Origin: CAZNAQ01 sp964585585
Lineage (GTDB): Bacteria; Patescibacteriota; Patescibacteriia; Patescibacteriales; JAGXOH01
DNA length: 35,154 nt
Direction of reading: 5' to 3'
Assembly (NCBI GenBank): GCA_964585585.1
Contig: CAZPEL010000004.1
Location: forward strand, 1-35,154
A model generated the notes under the pieces. It was given only the letters and a program-made list of their open reading frames with translations. It was not told the DNA's origin and searched no databases. Both the position numbers and the translations under genes were made by a program. Shown here in pieces: positions 6,458-12,591 of the stretch; positions within the stretch are counted from its first letter, which is position 1; each line of letters begins with the position of its first letter.

Positions 6458-8074
6458 TCAGCTGTCAGTTATCCATTGGGCTAATTTTTTGGTTGCTTTG
6501 GAGACATCCAAGCGCATATGAGCGGCAGCCATATTATTCTGGGAATGCTCTACCATTTGGTAGCTAACATCCGTGGCTGCTGTGTCTTGGAGCCATTCAA
6601 TACCGGCTCGGGGTTCAAAGAAGGCCGATCGGTCAAAAGCCCGCCAACCGCCGGCCAATTCCATGGTCGGAGTGGCCAGCCAATGACCGTAAATATCGGT
6701 CTTGTAACGAGCGCTATATTCTCCCTGGTCCACTGCCGGGTCGGAAAGGGGTTCCCCGAGCAAGCGAGTTTCCTTGGTCTCGTTGCCGGAAACCTGAGCT
6801 CGAAATCCTACTTCCATTTGCCGGAACCAGGAACGCGGATACCACCAGGAATGCTGCCCCTCGGCGATAAATATATCCGCTTCTTCCCGGGACCTATACG
6901 GAAAGCCGATTCCTTCCACTCGGCCTCTTTTCTCGCCTCCGGCAAGGGTTAAGGTGGTCTCTGACCACTCTTGTAGATATTCCGCTCTCAGGCCGGCTAC
7001 CTTGTAATCACCGCTATACTCTACGGCCTCGTCCGCTTCGCCTTGCCAAGCCAAACCGTGAACAGCTGGGCCGGCTCGGAACCTGCCCTCGCCGATCACA
7101 TAGGAATCCGGAAACAGATACAGATGGCCGCCCAAATATTGGTGCCAATTCTCGCTGTTTTCTTCCTGGATGCCTTTGTAATGGCCGGCATAAGCTCCGG
7201 CTTCCACCCCGGGATTCCATTCCCGTTTCTTTTCGGGATAATGTTCCGCGGAGCCGGAAATTAAGGCCTCCGAAGCTTCTTTATCTGGTCCGAAAAACCG
7301 GGGAAGAATTATCACAGAGTATTTCTTCTTTTTCCGGGGCTTGTCATACCAGCCCCAATTGTGGCAATTCCAGGGCAAAACCAGAAAATAATCTCGCTTT
7401 TTGCTTGAAACTCGCCATCTTTGGGCCTCTTGAGGTTCTTTAAAGTCCACTTGGACCCGATTTACTACTTGGTAATCACCAAACCCCATCTGCTCCAGGA
7501 AATTTAAATGACCTTCCTGAGAACTCAAATAAACACTATCACCGGATTGAGGCGACCCCAAAGATTTGCCGGGTATTTCTAATTCCTGACCCGGGAACAA
7601 CCATTTTTGAGAATGGGTTATCACATCGCGGTTTTGGCGGTAAATTCTTTCCGCCTTAACGCCGAACCTTTTCTCTAACTTCCAGAGAGTGTCTCCTTTC
7701 TTAACTTGATAATTTCGGATATCAGAATTTTTTAATTCCCGGACTATACCCAGGAATTTTTCCTTTACTTCTTGCGGACAATCGAATTTCCGGATCAATC
7801 GAGCCGGATCCCGGGCCGCGGAAAAGGGATTAGCATTGGGATGGCGATAATAAAAACCATCCGGGATCTTAAGCTTTTGGCCGGGATAAATAATATCCTT
7901 GCTGGGTATCTTATCCCGGTTGGCCTGCCATAAGGCCTCCAAGCTAACTCCCTGCCTTTGACTGATAAGCCAAAGACTATCCCCTTTTTTGACCTCGTAA
8001 GTTTCGCCCTGAACCGGTCCGCCGATGATCACCGCAAGAAGCAACACCGCAACCGCTAATACTGATCGTTTCAT
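6458..8074 (-). CDS. Secreted double-LysM protein with beta-rich C-terminal domain
   Basis: A 538-residue protein with a signal peptide (MKRSVLAVAVLLLAVIIGGP, cleavage near residue 23). LysM domain 1 spans about 25-71 (TYEVKKGDSLWLIS ... YPGQKLKIP) and LysM domain 2 about 121-168 (NYQVKKGDTLWKLE ... FPGQELEIP); both should bind peptidoglycan glycan chains. Residues about 290-525 alternate polar and hydrophobic/aromatic residues with turns (GAYAGHYKG, GGHLYLFPDSYVIGEGRF, DIYGHWLATPTMELAGGW), resembling outer-membrane beta-barrel strands or a beta-sandwich; this is inference. The start is set by AAGGAGG about 8 bases upstream. It follows the lipoprotein gene after a 65-base spacer containing a hairpin. 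No catalytic motif was found; an envelope scaffold role is likely. Confidence 0.87.
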   Translation of the reverse strand: MKRSVLAVAVLLLAVIIGGPVQGETYEVKKGDSLWLISQRQGVSLEALWQANRDKIPSKDIIYPGQKLKIPDGFYYRHPNANPFSAARDPARLIRKFDCPQEVKEKFLGIVRELKNSDIRNYQVKKGDTLWKLEKRFGVKAERIYRQNRDVITHSQKWLFPGQELEIPGKSLGSPQSGDSVYLSSQEGHLNFLEQMGFGDYQVVNRVQVDFKEPQEAQRWRVSSKKRDYFLVLPWNCHNWGWYDKPRKKKKYSVIILPRFFGPDKEASEALISGSAEHYPEKKREWNPGVEAGAYAGHYKGIQEENSENWHQYLGGHLYLFPDSYVIGEGRFRAGPAVHGLAWQGEADEAVEYSGDYKVAGLRAEYLQEWSETTLTLAGGEKRGRVEGIGFPYRSREEADIFIAEGQHSWWYPRSWFRQMEVGFRAQVSGNETKETRLLGEPLSDPAVDQGEYSARYKTDIYGHWLATPTMELAGGWRAFDRSAFFEPRAGIEWLQDTAATDVSYQMVEHSQNNMAAAHMRLDVSKATKKLAQWITDS

Positions 8075-8101
8075 CGGTGTTACCTCCTTTTGAATTTAGG
8101 A

Positions 8102-8130
8102 GCCGGGTGAAGCTGGAAGCTCCACCCGGC
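8102..8130 (-). other. Intercistronic hairpin
   Basis: GCCGGGTG (8102-8109) pairs with CACCCGGC (8123-8130), and the stem extends inward to 13 positions with one A-C mismatch around a 3-base loop. On the minus strand it lies between the lipoprotein stop and the LysM Shine-Dalgarno. No T-run follows, so an mRNA-stability or partial-termination role is likelier than full termination. Confidence 0.55.
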
Positions 8131-8139
8131 TGTTGTTGG

Positions 8140-9201
8140 CTATTCCAGGCTACTGTTGTATTCCTGGATCTCCTGATTCTTTTTTCGGATCCACTGCAGG
8201 TACTCCTTGTAAGTAGAGAATTTTCGGCCGGTTGCCTCCTCGAGGGTCTTTTTCTCCTCTGCGGTCAATTGTCCCGACCCCAGGGAGTCGCCTCGGGAAA
8301 GATAATGCTGAGCAAAATAGCTCATCATATCATAAGCCCCGGCCGCGGTCAGCTTCCGGTCCATATAACCGGGCCTGTTAACATCCTTTTTCCACCACAC
8401 CGACGGGATCTGGAACAACTTGCTGGCCATGATATAGCCGCCGTATTCCACCGGAGAAAGCAAGGGGTAAGTGAAGATCACATACCAGTCATCCAGGAAC
8501 AATTCCTTCAGTTTGGAAGTATGGCTTTCATACTTCTCTTCTATGCGATCGAGTTGTTCCTTTGTTAGGACAGTTCCGACCGGTATTCCTTCCTGTTTGT
8601 AGATATGGTTCCGTAACTGCAAGGCCTCCAGAACTGCGAATTTTTTATAAAGGGACAGAATCTGTTTATAATCCTCGCTTCCCTTTTTCAGTTCCAGAGG
8701 ATCGGATTCCCCGACCAAGGATAAAAAATCAGACAGATTCTCCGGATCCACATCCCGATAATCCTTCATGATATATTTACCTTGCCGGTTATAGATCCGA
8801 TTTCCGGCGTGATCCACTACAGCCAAATAAGCATTTTCTACCTTACTCAAAGAATAAGGAATAGTAATGATCAGTCTGGCCGCAGCATCGGGCCGTCGCA
8901 ATCGAAGCGCCTTCAACTCCTCTCTTTGCCAGTCCCCTTCCCGTTTTCGCCACAGTATGGCCTTCCAGGAAAGGGAGGGGGTTTTAATACCCAGGTCATA
9001 AAGAAAAGCGCTGTCGGCCACATCCAATCGGGGTGACAATCGAAACATTACATTGGTAATGGTTTCCGGCCTGGCTTCTTCTTGCTCGAAATTGGGGGCG
9101 ATAAACATCTCCTCCTGCGAGGTCATGGAAGAAGCGCAACCGGAAAGGAACAGGGCCAGAAGGATCAGGCCCAATCCGATCATTCTTATCTTTGTTTTCA
9201 T
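8140..9201 (-). CDS. Predicted lipoprotein of unknown function
   Basis: A 353-residue protein with a lipoprotein signal (MKTKIRMIGLGLILLALFLS then GC); the lipobox LSGC puts the lipidated Cys at residue 22. The mature part is mixed alpha/beta. Residues about 45-155 look strand-rich (TNVMFRLSPRLDVADSAF, ARLIITIPYSLSKVENAYLA) and about 170-350 helix-rich, ending in a charged helix. I recognise no family or catalytic motif. The ATG overlaps the stop of the preceding gene (ATGA at 9198-9201), showing translational coupling, and AAGGAGG lies upstream. It probably works with the OmpA-like and LysM proteins at the cell surface, an inference from operon position alone. Confidence 0.82.
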   Translation of the reverse strand: MKTKIRMIGLGLILLALFLSGCASSMTSQEEMFIAPNFEQEEARPETITNVMFRLSPRLDVADSAFLYDLGIKTPSLSWKAILWRKREGDWQREELKALRLRRPDAAARLIITIPYSLSKVENAYLAVVDHAGNRIYNRQGKYIMKDYRDVDPENLSDFLSLVGESDPLELKKGSEDYKQILSLYKKFAVLEALQLRNHIYKQEGIPVGTVLTKEQLDRIEEKYESHTSKLKELFLDDWYVIFTYPLLSPVEYGGYIMASKLFQIPSVWWKKDVNRPGYMDRKLTAAGAYDMMSYFAQHYLSRGDSLGSGQLTAEEKKTLEEATGRKFSTYKEYLQWIRKKNQEIQEYNSSLE

Positions 9202-10490
9202 TTTTCTTCCTCCTTATTTTCTATGATCTTTCCTTCTTGTTTCAGTTGTTCGACCTGGCCGGCAAAGGATTCCTTTTTCAGGGCTCCCTTGAGGGCCTTT
9301 TTAACATCTCTCCAGGAAGAGCGGTACATCCGGTCACCATGGGAAGAAATAAAGGGCAAAAAGATCCTGTCTGAGGTAACCTGAACTTTCACTTGATGGG
9401 AATTAACTTTAACCCATTCTTCCCGCAATGTCTGCTCCTCTTGGGGCGTCAACCCAATACTTTTAAGTTCATCCAACTTAGCGTTCAATCCTCGGGACAG
9501 ATCCTCTGTCTTGGCATCCGCTTCCTCGATCCTCTGCTCGATCTGTTCAACTCTTTCTCCCAAAGAAGAATCAAAAAAGGTCTTGGCTTCTGCAGTTCTC
9601 TCCTCGATATCCTGGGATATCTGATTCTTATTTTCTCGAATACCTTCCATAATACAAGTAACCCTGTAATCTATGCCATCTTTGATGAAATTTGCTTCCT
9701 GGTCTATCTTATTTCCGAAAAACAAGTATCCGGCTACCGCCAGGCCAATCAATACCAATATTCCCATGATCATCACGATCAATAAGACCCAAAATCCGAA
9801 GGAATATTCTTGTTTTCGTTCCAGTTTTATTTGCTTTAGGGTGGCTTGTATTTCTTTAAGTCGGTTTTGGTCTTTTTGATTCGCTTCTTGGATCAAGATC
9901 CGGATGTCTTTTTCGATCTGCTTTTCCATAGAGGAAAACTGCTCTCCGGTCAGGGTTGATTCTTGCCGCAACTTGTCCAGCTTGCTTTCCAATTCTCTTA
10001 TCTGCCGGCTGATCCGATCCGTGTGTTTTAGGACTTCCGGAGACAGACTTGCTTTTGCTTTCTTGTCCTTGTTTTGCTTCGTTTTCGAGGTTGGTGTCGA
10101 TCCGCCACCAGAGCTTGAGCCGGAAAGGACCACTCGAACTATCCTGTAATTGATCCCTTCGGATTTGCCCTGAAAGGGTTCTCCAACAACCTCCTTGACC
10201 TCGATTTTCGGGGCTATGTCCCGGATCTCTTCCGCCACCTCTTGAGCTCGCCAAGTGGCTAACCTTTGATTAAAACTCGGAGATCCGGAAGAATCAGTAT
10301 GACCGACGATCCTAACGGAAGCCCCCTGGGGAATGCGAGCCATTCCGGTAACCACTTGCTGTTTCAGGTCCGAAGACAAAAAGGGTTTACCTTTCTGAAA
10401 AGGCCCCACATTGAAATTACCTTCCTCGGCTGCGGCCCAGGAAACCATAGAAAACAATAAAATAACAACCAAGATAATTGCTCTTTTCAT
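9198..10490 (-). CDS. OmpA-like domain protein with coiled coils and internal membrane segment
   Basis: A 430-residue protein. A signal-like N-terminus (residues 1-21) is followed by an OmpA-like peptidoglycan-binding domain at about 27-123: PFLSSDLKQQVV, the core VRIVGHTDSSGSPSFNQRLA with helix RAQEVAEEI, and the last strand NYRIVRVVLSG. A Ser/Gly/Lys linker (124-148) and a coiled coil (about 155-228) lead to a strong transmembrane helix (about 231-258, FGFWVLLIVMIMGILVLIGL). A second coiled coil (about 275-350) and a basic tail follow. If the signal peptide is cleaved, the C-terminal half is cytoplasmic, so the protein would link cell wall to cytoplasm. The start is fixed by AGGAGG. It overlaps the lipoprotein gene by four bases. 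Confidence 0.85.
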   Translation of the reverse strand: MKRAIILVVILLFSMVSWAAAEEGNFNVGPFQKGKPFLSSDLKQQVVTGMARIPQGASVRIVGHTDSSGSPSFNQRLATWRAQEVAEEIRDIAPKIEVKEVVGEPFQGKSEGINYRIVRVVLSGSSSGGGSTPTSKTKQNKDKKAKASLSPEVLKHTDRISRQIRELESKLDKLRQESTLTGEQFSSMEKQIEKDIRILIQEANQKDQNRLKEIQATLKQIKLERKQEYSFGFWVLLIVMIMGILVLIGLAVAGYLFFGNKIDQEANFIKDGIDYRVTCIMEGIRENKNQISQDIEERTAEAKTFFDSSLGERVEQIEQRIEEADAKTEDLSRGLNAKLDELKSIGLTPQEEQTLREEWVKVNSHQVKVQVTSDRIFLPFISSHGDRMYRSSWRDVKKALKGALKKESFAGQVEQLKQEGKIIENKEEEK

Positions 10491-10535
10491 TTTCTCCCTC
10501 CTTTTTTATATTGATCTTTTAATTGTCAAAGAGCT

Positions 10536-10552
10536 TATCCAAATTTTGGATA
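10536..10552. promoter_or_regulatory. 17-bp palindrome upstream of the OmpA-like gene
   Basis: TATCCAAA (10536-10543) and TTTGGATA (10545-10552) form a perfect 8-bp inverted repeat around one base. It lies 46 bases upstream of the ATG at 10490 and could be an operator or RNA hairpin. No convincing promoter is paired with it. Confidence 0.35.
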
Positions 10553-10574
10553 GTAAAACCTGGGCTGCCCCAAG
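10553..10574 (-). terminator. Weak terminator-like hairpin after the Wzz-like gene
   Basis: On the minus strand CTTGGG (10569-10574) pairs with CCCAGG (10559-10564, one G-T pair) around a 4-base loop and is followed by TTTTACT. It starts 5 bases past the Wzz-like stop codon. The short stem suggests partial read-through into the OmpA-like gene. Confidence 0.4.
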
Positions 10575-10579
10575 TTCCA

Positions 10580-11566
10580 CTACCCAAAAATATTCCTGAT
10601 ATCCCCTTTTTCCTCCACTTCTTCCGGACTAACCCTGTCCCTCGACAGGGGTATTTCCTCTTCTTCTGTGTCATCTTCTTTGTTCTCGGGATACTCCTCC
10701 CCTTCCTCGTCCCGGTCCGGAGTGGAAGAAGGACGATCATCCGGACTCAAATATTTCTCCGGGTCCTCCTGGATTATGGGTATAGAGGGGTCTTGGACCT
10801 CATCTTTTGCTTCGGCTCTCTCCGCCTCCTTTTCTTTGGTACCGGGACGGGAAGACCCTTCTTTTTTCTCCGCGGAATATTCCGAATAACCACCCAAACC
10901 AGGAAAGATACCGTCAACATCCCCAACTCGTTTTTGCTCCTGGTCGGGTAAAAAAAAGAATAAATAGACATAGCTAAAGGCAACTGTGATCCCAAGAACC
11001 AGGGCCAGGGCCAAGACCAAAAAAATATTCGGCTCGGTCGGTCGATCCGAGACCATGGGTTGATCGATCACCCGGATCTCTACTCTGTCTCCCAGACTAT
11101 GGTAATCGGAGTTGTCCGTTCTTAGAACTTGATTTATGGCATCGGCTATTCTTTTCAACTGGGCCTTATCGGTGTGATAAACTTTTATATTGATCACTCC
11201 GTCTCCGGATCCGGAAACACCGGCCTCAACCCAGGCCTTCCATTTCCGAACCATTTCCTGGCTGTCCCCGGTACGAGAAAAATAATCCTCATCTATGCCA
11301 TAACCGGACCCAAGAACCTTTTTAAAAAAAGAAGAAGAATCCACCGCCTCGGCCAATAATTGGCTCAAGCGTATATTGGATTGGGTTATGGCATAAGAAC
11401 TCTCATTCTCCAGGGGCTTCTGGGTTACCACCACTTTAGAGCTAGCTTCATATTTAAAAGGACTGAACACTAAAAATATCGTGGCTAAGGCCAGAAAGGT
11501 CAGAACAATAGAGGCAACCACCCTCTTTTTTCTCCCTACCAGGGCTAAAAAATATTTAAAATCCAT
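10580..11566 (-). CDS. Wzz/YveK-like polysaccharide chain-length protein with acidic C-terminal tail
   Basis: A 328-residue polysaccharide co-polymerase-like protein. Transmembrane helix 1 spans about 16-35. The extracytoplasmic domain includes YEASSKVVVTQKP and ends with the proline-rich DQPMVSDRPTEPN motif that precedes helix 2 (about 181-206, IFLVLALALVLGITVAFSYV). Residues 207-328 form a low-complexity cytoplasmic tail rich in Glu, Asp, Ser and Pro, with no Walker motif or Tyr cluster, so no BY-kinase domain is fused. Family members set glycan chain length with a Wzy polymerase; the Wzy-like protein is encoded at 4203-5573. It is first in the minus-strand envelope cluster and is preceded by a promoter and a GC-rich leader. 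No Shine-Dalgarno is present. Confidence 0.85.
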   Translation of the reverse strand: MDFKYFLALVGRKKRVVASIVLTFLALATIFLVFSPFKYEASSKVVVTQKPLENESSYAITQSNIRLSQLLAEAVDSSSFFKKVLGSGYGIDEDYFSRTGDSQEMVRKWKAWVEAGVSGSGDGVINIKVYHTDKAQLKRIADAINQVLRTDNSDYHSLGDRVEIRVIDQPMVSDRPTEPNIFLVLALALVLGITVAFSYVYLFFFLPDQEQKRVGDVDGIFPGLGGYSEYSAEKKEGSSRPGTKEKEAERAEAKDEVQDPSIPIIQEDPEKYLSPDDRPSSTPDRDEEGEEYPENKEDDTEEEEIPLSRDRVSPEEVEEKGDIRNIFG

Positions 11567-11729
11567 ATAACTGAATATGTTCCACGCCGGCCTTATAAAA
11601 CCCGAATACGGCCTTGCCGGAAAACAATATTTATAATACCGCCCGGATTCGCAGTAATAGCAACACCTCGGCCCGGACCGCCATAATCATAATTCGAGCA
11701 ACTTTACCATAATAAGAGAAATAAGTCAA
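11567..11729 (-). promoter_or_regulatory. Promoter and structured leader of the Wzz-like gene
   Basis: TTGACT (11724-11729, minus strand) is followed after 17 bases by TAAAGT (11701-11706), giving a start near 11694 and a leader of about 128 bases. The leader is unusually GC-rich for this window. It can form a long-range stem between 11643-11651 and 11603-11611 (CGAATCCGG with CCGTATTCG, one mismatch) and a smaller CCGGC/GCCGG stem. It does not match a tRNA: there is no T-loop or acceptor stem. Whether the leader is regulatory is unknown. Confidence 0.45.
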
Positions 11730-11750
11730 TAAAAAACGCCTAAAAGAACC

Positions 11751-11778
11751 AAAATAAAAAAGCCCCTGTAAAAGAGGC
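11751..11778 (-). terminator. Intrinsic terminator of the HTH regulator gene
   Basis: On the minus strand GCCTC (11774-11778) pairs with GGGGC (11762-11766, one T-G pair) and is followed by TTTTTTATTTT. It lies 28 bases past the stop at 11807. Confidence 0.6.
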
Positions 11779-11806
11779 GAAAAAATCGATCCGGGAATCA
11801 GCTATT

Positions 11807-12436
11807 TTACTCTTCCGGTTCCGCGGTTACTCCTATTTTGTCTATTAAAATAATATTCCTGGTCTCCAGGATATTATATAGAAAAACATCGGTGATATCC
11901 CTTCTATACTTGAATTCGGCCGAACTTAGTATGGTAAAATTCAATTCCGTGCCCAGCTCCTTTTCCAGTTTGCCTATTACTGTTTTTACTTTTTTCTTCT
12001 CTACTTTACCCACTATAAGCAAATCCACGGGGGCCTTGTCATTATCCACGAACAAACCGGTCAAAACCACCAATTGAGGGGAGCCCACCTTTTTGATATT
12101 GTCCATAAAATCCTTTTTATAAAGGACCTGGGCCTTGGCTATTAAGGACCGCAACTCTCCGAACAAAACAAAATCCTTGTTCACATAATAATATTTTTCC
12201 TGGCCGGATTTTTTTTCGGATTCTTCCCCGGCCGAAGCTTCTTCTTTACCTCCCACTTTACCTCCCACGGCCAAAAGTCCAAAGCTCTTTAAATTCTCCA
12301 ATTCCCGACGCACCGAATTGACCTGCAAGTCCAGGTTTCGTGCTATTTGCCTGATATAAAATCTTTGATCAGGATTGAACAAAAAAAGTTTCAATAATCT
12401 TACTCTGGCTCGGGACCCGAACAATCTTGTTAACAT
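11807..12436 (-). CDS. HTH regulator with nucleotidyltransferase-like domain
   Basis: A 209-residue protein with an ArsR/winged-helix N-terminal domain (about 1-58: LFGSRARVRLLKLFLFNPDQ, FYIRQIARNL, NSVRRELENLKSFGLL). A Lys/Glu/Ser-rich variable linker follows (59-82). The C-terminal domain (about 118-200: PQLVVLTGLFV, PVDLLIVGKV, ELNFTILSSAEF, DVFLYNIL) has the strand and Asp pattern of minimal nucleotidyltransferase-like domains, but the canonical GS motif is not evident, so it may be a non-catalytic sensor. This architecture is common in Patescibacteria (general knowledge). It has its own terminator and is divergent from the 12592 gene, which it may regulate; that is conjecture. Confidence 0.75.
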   Translation of the reverse strand: MLTRLFGSRARVRLLKLFLFNPDQRFYIRQIARNLDLQVNSVRRELENLKSFGLLAVGGKVGGKEEASAGEESEKKSGQEKYYYVNKDFVLFGELRSLIAKAQVLYKKDFMDNIKKVGSPQLVVLTGLFVDNDKAPVDLLIVGKVEKKKVKTVIGKLEKELGTELNFTILSSAEFKYRRDITDVFLYNILETRNIILIDKIGVTAEPEE

Positions 12437-12503
12437 ATTTTGATATGACTTTTATTTACTAAACTGAAGGCCTCCTGTTTAAAATCAAAAAGGGCAAAAA
12501 TAT

Positions 12504-12532
12504 TTGCCTAGACTCTATTCTTATAGTATAAT
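12504..12532 (+). promoter_or_regulatory. Promoter of the PP2C-like/propeller gene
   Basis: TTGCCT (12504-12509), 17 bases, then a perfect TATAAT (12527-12532). A start near 12540 leaves a leader of about 50 bases. Further TATAAT-like words follow at 12538-12547, so the exact start may vary. Confidence 0.65.
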
Positions 12533-12591
12533 ACAATAATATAATAGTCAAACTGAAAATAAAGCGGGATTTCGGGATAAAACACTTCCCT

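Noticed and set aside
10500..10530. TTGACA followed by TATAAA upstream of the OmpA-like gene.
   Set aside because: The spacing is only 13 bases and the start would fall on or after the Shine-Dalgarno site, so it is not a usable promoter.
11580..11694. Possible tRNA or other stable RNA in the GC-rich leader of the Wzz-like gene.
   Set aside because: There is no acceptor stem, no T-loop consensus and no anticodon arm; only simple stems can be drawn.
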